This document shows positions 8,198-16,391 of a DNA stretch of 64,000 bases, piece after piece. The translations under genes and the position numbers were made by a program. The stretch is from Microvirga vignae (lineage in GTDB: Bacteria; Pseudomonadota; Alphaproteobacteria; Rhizobiales; Beijerinckiaceae). Each line of letters begins with the position of its first letter. The first letter of the stretch is position 1. The stretch spans positions 27,392-91,391 of the forward strand of contig NZ_LCYG01000055.1 of assembly GCF_001017175.1 (NCBI RefSeq), given 5' to 3'. The notes below the pieces were generated by a model that did not search any database, had not been told where the DNA came from, and saw only the letters and a list, made by a program, of their open reading frames with translations.

Positions 8198-8581
8198 ATG
8201 GCGACCCTGACGTTTGCTGCCCCCGTTGACGACGATCTGCCGTCTCAGCACACCGAGTTCGTGGCCACGTCCCCGACCGGCGACAAGTTCTCGATCCCGG
8301 TGGCCAGCCAGGACAAGGACGTTGTCCTGATCTTCAACAACGGCCACACGTCCCCCATCACCGTCGCCGTGGTCGCACAGCCGACGACCATGGCCCTGAC
8401 CGGCAAGGGCTCAGGCACCTGGACGCGGCCCAACCGCGACATCGTGATCGCGAATGGCGAGACGCACTCGATGATCATCAGGGCGACCGAGCTCAAGGCG
8501 TTCATCGACGCCACGAACTTCCTGAACCTGTCCTACACCGGCGGCAACGCCGCGCTGACGGTGCTCGGCTTCCTGGTCTGA
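8198..8581 (+). CDS. Uncharacterised phage structural protein
   Basis: 127-aa beta-rich protein between the tail-terminator-like and tail-tube genes. It starts at ATG 8198 with AAGGA upstream; a longer frame opens earlier but crosses the terminator hairpin. Visible features are alternating hydrophobic strands (SPITVAVVAQPTTMALTGKG, LNLSYTGGNAALTVLGFLV), with no transmembrane span or catalytic motif. An isolated cistron flanked by terminators, as the abundant virion genes are here, suggests a high-copy virion or decoration protein. This is inference; I do not recognise the family. Confidence 0.75.
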   Translation: MATLTFAAPVDDDLPSQHTEFVATSPTGDKFSIPVASQDKDVVLIFNNGHTSPITVAVVAQPTTMALTGKGSGTWTRPNRDIVIANGETHSMIIRATELKAFIDATNFLNLSYTGGNAALTVLGFLV

Positions 8582-8617
8582 TCGACCCGCTCTCTCACTC
8601 AGCGTGAGAACCCACCG

Positions 8618-8646
8618 GCCTCGTCCTTGCGGCGGGGCTTTTTTCT
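8618..8646 (+). terminator. Weak terminator-like hairpin before the tail tube gene
   Basis: GCCTC pairs with GGGGC (one T-G pair) around an 11-base loop and is followed by six T. The stem is short and its strength is uncertain. Confidence 0.4.
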
Positions 8647-8667
8647 TGCTCGAAAGGAGCCCCTGAA

Positions 8668-9204
8668 ATGGCTGATCCGCTTTTTTACTACATTGGCAAG
8701 GGCAAGCTCAGCTGGACCCCCACCGGCGGCGTGAAGCGCGACCTGGGTAACGTGCCGGAACTGGAGTTCACTCCTGAATTGGAGACGCTTCCTCACTATA
8801 GCAGCCGCACCGGATCGCGGACCAAGGACCGAGAGGTCGTCGTGGCTAAGGGCGGCACGATCCGGATCGTGATGGAGGAATTCACCGCGGCGAACATCGC
8901 CATGATGGTCATGGGCACCGTCTCGGCGGATACCCTCTCGGGCGGCGATGCCATTGATGTGTTCGCCGTGACTGAAATCACCGGCCAGATCGACTTCGAG
9001 TCCACCAACGACGTCGGCCCGAAGATTGATATGACGCTCTACAACGTCTCGTTTAAGCCGGGCGCCTCGCTGTCTCTGATCTCGGAAGAGTGGGGCGGCA
9101 TGGAGCTGTCGGGCGAGACGCTGGTCGCTCCCGACAGCCACCCCACCGCCCCCGGCAAGGTCGGCAAGATGATTGTCGTCAAGCCGGAGGGCGCGATCGA
9201 ATAA
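8668..9204 (+). CDS. Major tail tube protein
   Basis: 178-aa tube subunit. The N-terminus FYYIGKGKLSWTPTGG and the run LGNVPELEFTPELE, followed by HYSSRTG and the central KGGTIRIVMEEFTAANIAMM, are typical of siphophage tail tube proteins. Many copies stack as hexamers around the tape measure. It lies one gene upstream of the frameshifted chaperone, as expected. It is preceded by GAAAGGAG and followed by a strong hairpin, suggesting its own short transcript in addition to the long late transcript. Confidence 0.82.
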   Translation: MADPLFYYIGKGKLSWTPTGGVKRDLGNVPELEFTPELETLPHYSSRTGSRTKDREVVVAKGGTIRIVMEEFTAANIAMMVMGTVSADTLSGGDAIDVFAVTEITGQIDFESTNDVGPKIDMTLYNVSFKPGASLSLISEEWGGMELSGETLVAPDSHPTAPGKVGKMIVVKPEGAIE

Positions 9205-9215
9205 CCCTCTCATTG

Positions 9216-9250
9216 CGGCGTGCCGTATCTGCGGCGCGCCGTTTCTGTTT
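9216..9250 (+). terminator. Terminator hairpin after the tail tube gene
   Basis: Ten-base arms 9216-9225 and 9232-9241 (CGGCGTGCCG and CGGCGCGCCG, one U-G pair) are followed by TTTCTGTTTTT. Confidence 0.65.
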
Positions 9251-9271
9251 TTCGAGACCAGGACCAGAACC

Positions 9272-9700
9272 ATGTCAGGATTGCTTGCTATCGCCCCCGT
9301 CAACGAGACCGTGACTGTGCAGGGCGTCAAAATTCACGTTTACGGTGTGAGCCTCGAAGGCGCCGCCGATCTGCTCAATCGCTTCCCCGAGCTGCGCGCC
9401 CTCTTCACCGGCCGCGATGTGCCAGTGGCCGACCTGGCCGCCAAGGCCCCCGCAGCGGTGGCGGCGATCATTGCCGCGGGCATCGGCTACCCGGGCGATG
9501 AGGAGCAGGAGCATGCGGCCCGGCGCCTGCCGCTCGAGGCGCAGCTCGATCTGCTCGCCCCCATTCTGAAGCTCACACTCCCAAACGGAGTCAGCGCCTT
9601 CGCGGAAAAGCTGAAGGCGCTCATGGGCTCAGTAACGGTCACCGACGGATCAGCCGCTTCGGCGCCGGCCACGAACTCGCGGAAGCGGCCGAGGCGCTGA
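9272..9700 (+). CDS. Tail assembly chaperone, short form (lambda gpG analogue)
   Basis: 142-aa protein in the slot between tail tube and tape measure. The chain (VQGVKIHVYGVSLEGAADLL, LAAKAPAAVAAIIAAGIG) is of the helical tail-chaperone type that coats the tape measure during assembly. About 100 codons in, it crosses a slippery heptamer followed by a stem-loop. Ribosomes that stay in frame end at TGA 9698-9700; those that slip back one base make a longer fusion. The final residues of the unshifted form (SRKRPRR) look non-conserved, as is usual for the short form. Confidence 0.78.
   Translation: MSGLLAIAPVNETVTVQGVKIHVYGVSLEGAADLLNRFPELRALFTGRDVPVADLAAKAPAAVAAIIAAGIGYPGDEEQEHAARRLPLEAQLDLLAPILKLTLPNGVSAFAEKLKALMGSVTVTDGSAASAPATNSRKRPRR
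9580..9621 (+). promoter_or_regulatory. Programmed -1 ribosomal frameshift signal
   Basis: The heptamer C CCA AAC at 9580-9586 is exactly in phase with the chaperone reading frame (codons CTC CCA AAC). After a six-base spacer comes a perfect eight-base-pair stem, AGCGCCTT (9593-9600) with AAGGCGCT (9614-9621), around a 13-base loop. X XXY YYZ plus a hairpin at this spacing is the standard layout of bacterial and phage -1 frameshift sites. The frame reached after slipping is open to 9885 and clearly coding. Confidence 0.78.
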
Positions 9701-9885
9701 TCGCCAGCGGGCACCCGCCGGCCGTGGTGTGGAAGTACACGCCTCGGCAGCTCGCGGGCTTCCTCTGGTACGCCGGCCGCCGCATTCAGCGCGAGCGCGC
9801 AGCTCTCCTGGCGCTTCAGGCCAGTGCCGCGCGCGGCAAGCCCGAGGACGTTAAAAAGCAGATCAAGGAGTTGAGCAAGGAATGA
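9586..9885 (+). CDS. Frameshift extension of the tail chaperone (gpGT-like T part)
   Basis: This reading frame has no start of its own but codes for a well-formed helical domain: ALIASGHPPAVVWKYTPRQL, then GFLWYAGRRIQRERAALLAL, ending KKQIKELSKE. It is reached by a -1 slip at 9580-9586, giving a fusion of 105 + 99 residues (about 204 aa). The stop TGA at 9883-9885 overlaps the next gene's ATG as ATGA, the coupling seen throughout this operon. That overlap confirms the frame is used. Without it there would be an unexplained gap from 9700 to 9882. Confidence 0.8.
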   Translation, partial: RSQRLRGKAEGAHGLSNGHRRISRFGAGHELAEAAEALIASGHPPAVVWKYTPRQLAGFLWYAGRRIQRERAALLALQASAARGKPEDVKKQIKELSKE

Positions 9886-10556
9886 GCCGTCGCCCCGTTC
9901 GCCCATCGATCGTGTATGGGGTCGGCGAATTCCGCGACTCCATGCGCTCGCGCGCCGTGCCGGTCGCCCAGGCCGCCACGACCGCGATCCGCAGTGCTGC
10001 TGCGCAGATCAAGGCCGAGGCCCGGGCCAATATCGCGGCCGCGGGCTTCGGCTCCAAATGGCAGAATGCCCTGCGGGTGGATGTCTATCCGAAGGGCCGC
10101 TCCTACTCGATCAATGCGGCGGCGTTCGTCTATCACAAAATTCCGTATGCCGGCGTGTTTGAGAAGGGCGCCACGATCCGCGGCAAGCCTCGGATGTGGG
10201 TGCCTCTTCCCAATGCCCCCAAGCGTGTTGCGGGCAAGCGCACCACGCCGGCAGCTCTCAAAGCCGCCGGTGTCAAACTGTTCGTGTTCAAAGGCCCGAG
10301 CAATCGCCCGATCATCGCCGCCAGCATGAGTGTGGCCGGGCGCAAGTTCGGCCCGACCAAGAAGGTCGGCTTCACACTGTCGCAACTCAAGAACGGGCGC
10401 GCCGGCGGCGGCAAGAACCGGCGCACCACGGCCGTGCCTCTCTTCGTCGGGATGCTCGCCGTCACCGTCAAGAAACGTCTCAGCATTTACGCCATTGTCG
10501 AGCGCGCCGCTGGCCAGCTCGCAAGGCACTACTACAACGCCTTCTCTGGGGAGTAA
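9882..10556 (+). CDS. Phage tail protein, possibly DUF6441-type
   Basis: 224-aa basic protein just after the chaperone and before the tape measure. It has an N-terminal helical part (AATTAIRSAAAQIKAEAR), a central AFVYHKIPYAGVFEKGATIR followed by MWVPLPNAP, and a Gly/Lys-rich loop (NGRAGGGKNRRTTAVPLFV). This combination resembles the uncharacterised DUF6441 family common at this position in alphaproteobacterial phages, but the match is from memory. It starts within the ATGA overlap with the frameshift product and stops three bases before the tape measure ATG. Confidence 0.6.
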   Translation: MSRRPVRPSIVYGVGEFRDSMRSRAVPVAQAATTAIRSAAAQIKAEARANIAAAGFGSKWQNALRVDVYPKGRSYSINAAAFVYHKIPYAGVFEKGATIRGKPRMWVPLPNAPKRVAGKRTTPAALKAAGVKLFVFKGPSNRPIIAASMSVAGRKFGPTKKVGFTLSQLKNGRAGGGKNRRTTAVPLFVGMLAVTVKKRLSIYAIVERAAGQLARHYYNAFSGE

Positions 10557-10559
10557 GCC

Positions 10560-12998
10560 ATGGCGCGCGGCCGCGATACGATTAAAACCAGGATCGCGCT
10601 CGACGGCGGCAAGGAGTTCCAGGCCGAACTCGAGGCGCTCGGCGCCACCGGCGAGAAGGTGTGGCGCCAGCTGCAGCAGGAAGCCGAAAAGTTCAAGGGA
10701 CCGGATGAGTCCGTGACCCGCCGCCTGCGCGATATCGCCAAGGAATGCGAAAAGGTCGGTGCCGCCTTCCGCAGCATGGGCGACAAGATCCGGGGCGTCG
10801 GGCAGACCATGTCGGCCGCGCTCACCCTGCCGGTTGCCGGCGCGGGTGCGGGGATCCTGAAGGTCGCGGCGAATTTCGAGTCCGCCATGACCGAGCTGAA
10901 GGTGTCGACCGGCGCGGCGGGCGATGAGTTCGAGCGGCTGCGCGACAAGGCGCGCGAGATCGGCAAGAGCACGATCTTCGGCCCGACCCAGGCCGCGCAG
11001 GCGATGAACGAACTCGCCAAGACCGGCACCAGCACCGCCGATATTCTTGACGGCGCGGCGGATGCCACGGTGCGCCTGGCGACCGCCAATGGCTCCGAGC
11101 TGGCTCCGGCGGCGAAGCTGGTTTCTGACGCCCTCAACCAGTTCAACCTGAAGGCCAAGGACACCGACAAGGTCGTTCAGCTCGTTAGCGGCGCGGTCAA
11201 TCAGTCCAAGCTCGATTTCGAGGACTACCAGAACGCCATCGGGCAGTCCGGCGCGGTTGCCGGTGCACTCGGCCTGTCGTTCGAGGATCTGAATATCGCG
11301 CTGGCCGGCACCAGCTCGAGCTTCTCCTCGGGCGCGGATGCCGGCACGTCGTTTAAGACCTTCCTGCAGCGCCTGAAGCCATCGACCGATGAAACGATCG
11401 AGATGGCGAAGGAGATGGGCCTCAACTTCTACACGCTCAGCGGCCGGATGAAGCCGCTGTCATCGATCGCGGATGAGCTGCGCAACAAGTTCAGCCGCAT
11501 GTCCGACGAGGACCGCAACGCGAAGATGACCAAGTTCTTCGGCTCGGATGCGATCCGCACCGCCTTGGCCCTGATGGACCTCGGCTCCGAGGGCGTGTTC
11601 AAGCTGCAGAAGGCCATTCGTGGGTTCGATACGATCGGCGCCGCCAACGCCCGCATGGACGGCTTCAACGGCCAGCTCGAGCAGCTCAAGGGCGCCTTCG
11701 AAGAACTCGCGATTGCAATCGGCGACAGCGGCCTGCTGAAATTTGCGACCGACTTCGTGCGCGCCATTGCGGAGATCGTCGACGAGCTGGCGAAGGCCAA
11801 TCCTGAGATGCTCAAGTGGGCTACGGTCATCGCTGGCGTCGTCGCGGCGCTAGGCCCTGTTGTGGCCAGCATCGGCCTGATGGTGATCGGGTTCGGCGCT
11901 CTGGTGACGGCCGGCGGCGCGGCGATGACGGCCATTGCCTCGATCGGCACGGTCCTTGGCACCGTCGGTACCGCCATTGCGGCGGTCGTCACTGGGATCG
12001 TCAGCTTCCCGGCGCTCGTCGTCGCGGCCTTCGTGGCTGGATTTGCCGCGGTCTATCTCTTCTGGGATGACATCAAGGCGGCGGCCTCGGCGGCGTGGGA
12101 GTTCATCGTCGGGCTGTTCAGTGCGGAGACCCTCGCATCGGCCTGGAGCGCGGTGGAAAAGGGCGCGAAGGCGGTCTGGGACGCGGTTGTCTCGATCTTC
12201 GAGACCAGCCGCGACACCGTCGTGTCGGTGTTCGATAGCCTAGTCGACGGCATCAGTGCCGGCTGGGAGAAGCTGGTTGAGTTTGCCAAAGGCATCGTGG
12301 CCAGCATCATCGAGCCGTTCAAGAATGCGGGCGATCGGATTGCGGAGGTGTTCTCCGGCATCACCGACTCGATCCGCAGCGCGCTTGATGACGCGGTGGA
12401 CTTCGTCAGGAGCGCCGCCGATCGCATGATCGACTCCCTGAAGGCGGTTTGGGATGCGATCCGCGGCGTGCGGTCGGCGGCGAGCTCGGCCGGCAGCAGC
12501 AGCGGGGGCGGCGGCGCCCCGGGCTTCGCCGGCGGTGGCCATGTGCGCGGGCCTGGTACCGGCACGTCGGACTCGATCCTGTCCTGGCTCAGTGATGGCG
12601 AGTTCGTCATCAAGGCCGCGGCCGTGCGCAAGTACGGGACCGCGCTGCTCTCGATGATCAACGGCCTGCGGCTTCCCAAGGGCGCCCTCCCGGGCTTTGC
12701 GTCGGGGGGAATGGTCCGCATCCCGAGCCTCAAGCTCGGCCTGCCGGCTTTTGCCTCTGGCGGCCTTGTAGACGGGCTTGGAGCGGCTTTGGCGGGATTG
12801 ATGCCGTCCATGGGCTCCATACCCGCCCTGGCCGCTCCGGCGGGCTCCGGCGGGCCTGCCCTGCAGCCGATCAACCTCTCGATCGGCGGCCGCGAGTTCG
12901 GCACCGTGCTGGCGCCGGCGGATGTGGCGAGCGGCCTGGTGCAGTTCGCCCAAGGGCAGCAGATCCGCAGCACCGGCAAGAAGCCGGGCTGGTTCTAA
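10560..12998 (+). CDS. Tail tape measure protein (TP901-type core)
   Basis: 812-aa protein that sets tail length and later helps DNA pass the envelope. Residues 1-80 are charged and helical. About 80-400 match the TP901 core (AANFESAMTELKVSTGAAGDE, GPTQAAQAMNELAKTG, LGLSFEDLNIALAG). About 420-505 form several hydrophobic helices. A Ser/Gly linker follows, and the C-terminus has FAGGGHVRGPGTGTSDSI and LSDGEFVIKAAAVRKYG, hallmarks of lambda-type tape measures. Using about 0.15 nm per residue, the tail would be about 120 nm long (estimate). Confidence 0.92.
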   Translation: MARGRDTIKTRIALDGGKEFQAELEALGATGEKVWRQLQQEAEKFKGPDESVTRRLRDIAKECEKVGAAFRSMGDKIRGVGQTMSAALTLPVAGAGAGILKVAANFESAMTELKVSTGAAGDEFERLRDKAREIGKSTIFGPTQAAQAMNELAKTGTSTADILDGAADATVRLATANGSELAPAAKLVSDALNQFNLKAKDTDKVVQLVSGAVNQSKLDFEDYQNAIGQSGAVAGALGLSFEDLNIALAGTSSSFSSGADAGTSFKTFLQRLKPSTDETIEMAKEMGLNFYTLSGRMKPLSSIADELRNKFSRMSDEDRNAKMTKFFGSDAIRTALALMDLGSEGVFKLQKAIRGFDTIGAANARMDGFNGQLEQLKGAFEELAIAIGDSGLLKFATDFVRAIAEIVDELAKANPEMLKWATVIAGVVAALGPVVASIGLMVIGFGALVTAGGAAMTAIASIGTVLGTVGTAIAAVVTGIVSFPALVVAAFVAGFAAVYLFWDDIKAAASAAWEFIVGLFSAETLASAWSAVEKGAKAVWDAVVSIFETSRDTVVSVFDSLVDGISAGWEKLVEFAKGIVASIIEPFKNAGDRIAEVFSGITDSIRSALDDAVDFVRSAADRMIDSLKAVWDAIRGVRSAASSAGSSSGGGGAPGFAGGGHVRGPGTGTSDSILSWLSDGEFVIKAAAVRKYGTALLSMINGLRLPKGALPGFASGGMVRIPSLKLGLPAFASGGLVDGLGAALAGLMPSMGSIPALAAPAGSGGPALQPINLSIGGREFGTVLAPADVASGLVQFAQGQQIRSTGKKPGWF

Positions 12999-13052
12999 CC
13001 TGGCGGGGCGCTTCGGTGCCCCGCTTCCCTTTCAGCCCTCGGAGGCGCGCCT

Positions 13053-13481
13053 ATGGCGAATGAAACCGTGCTTTCCCTCTCGGGCATGGGCGTGGCGCCG
13101 TATTCGGCGCGCGGCCTGACCCAGACGCTGACGCCGATTGGCCAGGCCACCAGTGTGCGGCGGACCATCAACGGCGGCCTGGTCGATCTCTCGCTGGCGG
13201 CGTTCCGCAAGTATCGCAGCACGATCAGCGGCGGCGATCAGAGAGCGCCGTCGGTCGACGGTGTCTGGCCGGGCCAGATCGTCACCGTCGATTGCATCTC
13301 CGAACTCGCCTATCCCGTCGGCGGCACCCCGCAGCGCACCGTTGTGGCGGGCTCAAGCCATGAGGATGGCGGCTTCGTCTACTACCGCCCGCGCCTGCAG
13401 ATGATGGTGGTCGGGTTTACGGCCACCCAGGACGAATGGGGCGCGACCGTGAAGTGGCAGCTCGAGCTTGAGGAAGTCTGA
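13053..13481 (+). CDS. Phage tail protein of unknown family
   Basis: 142-aa beta-rich protein directly after the tape measure. Features include YSARGLTQTLTPIGQATSVR, RRTINGGLVDLSLAAFRKYR and a Trp-rich end (DEWGATVKWQLELEEV). Its stop TGA shares a base with the next gene's ATG, so it is translationally coupled to the hub-like protein and probably part of the distal tail. GGAGG at 13039-13043 is a good ribosome site. No catalytic motif is seen. A distal tail or minor tail role is inferred from position. Confidence 0.7.
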   Translation: MANETVLSLSGMGVAPYSARGLTQTLTPIGQATSVRRTINGGLVDLSLAAFRKYRSTISGGDQRAPSVDGVWPGQIVTVDCISELAYPVGGTPQRTVVAGSSHEDGGFVYYRPRLQMMVVGFTATQDEWGATVKWQLELEEV

Positions 13482-15136
13482 TGGCCTTCGTGTTCACCTG
13501 GACCGGGACCACGCTCGACGAGGAGGTCTTTTCCTTCGATCTGCAGCAAACCGAGGGCGAGTTCGCCACGCTGCAGATCGAGATCCGCAATCCGCGCGCG
13601 CCCTTGCTGGCGCCTAGCGCTCCGCTCTGGGGGGCGCTGTCGAAGGATGGCACCGTGCTGTTCCACGGCCGGCTGCTCGCCCTTCCCGACAGCCTGGCGC
13701 AGGATGTGGTGAGCCTGTCGTTCGTGGCGCGCCCGGATGACTACGACGCCAGCAAGCGCACCCTGGCCGACAGCCTCAAGGTGGCGCCGTTCTACGATCC
13801 GGTCTGGTACGGCGGGGATCGGCGCGAGGATCCTGATGTGGTGCTCGAGGCGCGGCCCGCGCTCTGGCATGTCGATCGCGTGACCCATGCGGTGACGGTG
13901 TCCGATATCAACGTCGGCGAGGCCGGCTTGGTGGTGTTCGGTGGCGGCTCCGTTCTGGCGGATTCCGTCAGCCTGAAATTCGGCGCCAAGCCTGCCCGCC
14001 GTGTCGTCTGCACCGCGACCGTGCAATGGCAGGAAAGTGCCGCCGGCATCATCGATCTGTCGGGCCGTCTCGGCCGGATCGAGAGCTATACCGGGCAGGG
14101 CCTGATCGAGGATTGGCCGAAGGCCGGCACCCGGATCGGGGGCGGCTGGAGCGTCCATGCTGCCTCCGCCACCCGTATCGACGGCGCCGGCGCGGAGTCG
14201 AAGGTGCTCGCGATCAAAACCGCCGACGGCAGTCACTATGGCCTGCCGCTCTGGACCGTGCAGCCCACCTTCAAGGCGGGCTATGCGGTCGAACGCAGCC
14301 GCGAGGAGACCGTCAGCTTCGAGGTGGTGGCAGATGTGCAGCCGATCGCCAGCGATGGCGAGGAGGATCTGCTGCAGGTGGCGTTGACCTCGGCGGAGAT
14401 CGATCAGCCGATCGACGCCGGTGGGCTCATGCCGATCGGCGATCTGCGGCGCAAGAGCTACTTCACCACGGATCGCGGGCGCCTGTCGCTCGAGCACCTG
14501 GTGCTGTTGTGCCGGGCGCGGCTGCTGGCGCGGGCGCGGGCCGTCACGGTGTCCTGGCAGACCTCGTTCGATCAGGCGGCCGCGCTCACCCTGCGCCACA
14601 ATGCGCAGATCGTTGACGATCGCCTGCCGGGCGGCCAGGCGACCGGCAAGGTCACCGGCCTGCGCCTGACCGTGAACGGCGACAGCGGCGAGGCGGTCGG
14701 CGAGGTGACGATCGCCTGCAGCATCGGCCGCGGCGGCTCGATCGTGCCGGTCACCGGTCCCGAGACCTATGCCGACGGCTATGCGTCTGGCTATGCCGAG
14801 GCCGAGGGGTCGTTTGCGATCACCGGCGGGGCGAGCGATCTGACCTGGAGCTGGGGCACCTACACGCTCCACGACGACGGCATTGATCTGATGGCGATCA
14901 GTGCCGCCAATTGTGTGCAGTCGCTTGTGATCCAGAACGCGGCCGCCGCGCAGCGGACGCAGCTGCTCGCCCAGACGCTGGAAGATCTGCAGGGCGCGCT
15001 TGGGGTTCTCAACGAGAACTATACCGAGGTCGCCCTGGCGCTGCGGCCGCTCACCGGCGGGCCGTTCGCCACCACCATTCCGGTCGAGACATCGCTCCTG
15101 GCGGTGCCTCGCACGATCAACCTTGAGGCGGCGTAA
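13481..15136 (+). CDS. Baseplate hub / tail tip protein
   Basis: 551-aa protein. The first 100 residues (FVFTWTGTTLDEEVFSFDL, LQIEIRNPRAPLLAP, LFHGRLLALPDSL) resemble hub proteins that begin with a beta-sandwich joining the tail tube. The rest is beta-rich with YADGYASGYAEAEG and a helical C-terminal part (AAAAQRTQLLAQTLEDLQGA). It probably forms the trimeric tip below the tube. The start overlaps the previous stop (TGATG) and the next gene starts right after its stop. The opposite strand also has a long open frame here, a codon-bias shadow. Confidence 0.7.
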   Translation: MAFVFTWTGTTLDEEVFSFDLQQTEGEFATLQIEIRNPRAPLLAPSAPLWGALSKDGTVLFHGRLLALPDSLAQDVVSLSFVARPDDYDASKRTLADSLKVAPFYDPVWYGGDRREDPDVVLEARPALWHVDRVTHAVTVSDINVGEAGLVVFGGGSVLADSVSLKFGAKPARRVVCTATVQWQESAAGIIDLSGRLGRIESYTGQGLIEDWPKAGTRIGGGWSVHAASATRIDGAGAESKVLAIKTADGSHYGLPLWTVQPTFKAGYAVERSREETVSFEVVADVQPIASDGEEDLLQVALTSAEIDQPIDAGGLMPIGDLRRKSYFTTDRGRLSLEHLVLLCRARLLARARAVTVSWQTSFDQAAALTLRHNAQIVDDRLPGGQATGKVTGLRLTVNGDSGEAVGEVTIACSIGRGGSIVPVTGPETYADGYASGYAEAEGSFAITGGASDLTWSWGTYTLHDDGIDLMAISAANCVQSLVIQNAAAAQRTQLLAQTLEDLQGALGVLNENYTEVALALRPLTGGPFATTIPVETSLLAVPRTINLEAA

Positions 15137-15646
15137 ATGGCGAGCGGCTACTTTGGAAGGGATATCCCATCCTCCTCCTCCGGGCTTGTCTCCATTGGCA
15201 AGGCGGGGGGCGGGACGAGCGGCGCGGGTGCGGCATCGCTCGAGCAGGCGGTGCGGCCCTTCGTGGTCATCGACTCGGCGCCGCGCGCGGAGCGGCCGAA
15301 ACGGCCCGCCCTGCCGGGCGAGGATACCGAGGCGTTCCTTGCCTGGGGTCAAGCCTCCACTTGGGTGCAGGCCGCGCCCACCGACCCGATCGCCGTGGAT
15401 CCCGATCGGGTGACGGTCGGCGGCATCTCCACCACCGACAGCGCGATTAAGGGCCTCGAGCTGGTCGATCCTCCCGACGAGGACCTCACCCAGATCTGGG
15501 AAGAGGAAAGCCGCGAGGTCGAAGAGGTGCGCGTCGAGAACCCTGACGACAAGGGCCAGTACGTCGTGACCAAGCGGGTTGTGGCGATCAAGTTTCGCAG
15601 TGCCGTGGGCTTCCGCTTCATGGAGCTGCGGTTCAAGAATGGGTGA
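15137..15646 (+). CDS. Uncharacterised tail protein with Ser/Gly-rich N-terminus
   Basis: 169-aa protein beginning at the base after the hub stop codon. The N-terminal 40 residues are Ser/Gly-rich and probably flexible (SSSSGLVSIGKAGGGTSG). The C-terminal half is acidic then beta-stranded (EEESREVEEVRVENPDDKG, VVAIKFRSAVGFRFMELRF). No family is recognised. The tight position between hub and fibre-like genes suggests a tail-tip or fibre-attachment component, which is inference only. Confidence 0.7.
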   Translation: MASGYFGRDIPSSSSGLVSIGKAGGGTSGAGAASLEQAVRPFVVIDSAPRAERPKRPALPGEDTEAFLAWGQASTWVQAAPTDPIAVDPDRVTVGGISTTDSAIKGLELVDPPDEDLTQIWEEESREVEEVRVENPDDKGQYVVTKRVVAIKFRSAVGFRFMELRFKNG

Positions 15647-16376
15647 GGCGATGCCAGGCAGCTATGATGATCCGTTCCGCCAGGATTGGATGGGCGATTT
15701 CAAGGAGGTCGGCTGGGGCGGCGCCGGCTGGCTGCTCATCCGCTTTGTCTGGATCGATTGGGGCGCGGTCCTGGCGTCGGGCTATGACGGATTCCAGTTC
15801 GACAGCCGCACCCTCTGTCATGAAGCCGGCGGCCGCATCGGTACCAGCCTGGCGAACGAGAACGAGTTCGCCATGCGGGTGTCCGATAATCCCACCGGCT
15901 TCAGCGGCGGGTACTACGAGCGCGGCCTGGCGCCGGATAACTACCTGACCGGCTTTACCGACGAGGCCTGCCTGGTGGACCTGAGCGCGGCCCGCCAGCT
16001 GCTCACCGGCGCGGCCGATCTCGGCTTCACCTGTGGCGGCTATTGGCAGCAATGGGGCGCCCAGCCGCCGGACCCCGAAAACCCCGAGGGCTTCATTCCC
16101 GGATCCTCCAACGTCACCGTCCAGTACCGGGTCTATACCCGCCGCGCGATTTCCTGGTCTGACGGCAATCCCGCATCCCGCAGCCTGCAGTTCACCGAGG
16201 CGCCCTTGGTCGCCTACACCTTCGCGCAGCAACCCTGCAGCCTGCAAACGCCCTGGGGCACCCCGGAGTCGACCAATTTCGACCAGACCCCGGGGCAGGA
16301 CCTCGTCACCTTCCGCGCCGACATCCGAACCGGCGAGCTGCTTTTCTCCTCGGTGCCGGCCACGCCCGACCCCTAA
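15639..16376 (+). CDS. Uncharacterised tail-tip/fibre-region protein
   Basis: 245-aa protein from the ATG at 15639, overlapping the previous stop by eight bases; a second ATG at 15651 is also possible. It is Trp/Tyr/Gly-rich (MGDFKEVGWGGAGWLLIR, YYERGLAPDNYLTGF, GYWQQWGAQPPDPENPEG) and has four to five Cys residues, consistent with an all-beta, possibly surface-exposed virion protein. No known domain is recognised. It is followed within 16 bases by the next fibre-like gene. Confidence 0.7.
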   Translation: MGEAMPGSYDDPFRQDWMGDFKEVGWGGAGWLLIRFVWIDWGAVLASGYDGFQFDSRTLCHEAGGRIGTSLANENEFAMRVSDNPTGFSGGYYERGLAPDNYLTGFTDEACLVDLSAARQLLTGAADLGFTCGGYWQQWGAQPPDPENPEGFIPGSSNVTVQYRVYTRRAISWSDGNPASRSLQFTEAPLVAYTFAQQPCSLQTPWGTPESTNFDQTPGQDLVTFRADIRTGELLFSSVPATPDP

Positions 16377-16391
16377 CAAGGATCAACGCAC

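Noticed and set aside
13382..15352. 656-aa minus-strand open frame
   Set aside because: Shadow of the hub gene; it spans three plus-strand genes with coupled starts.
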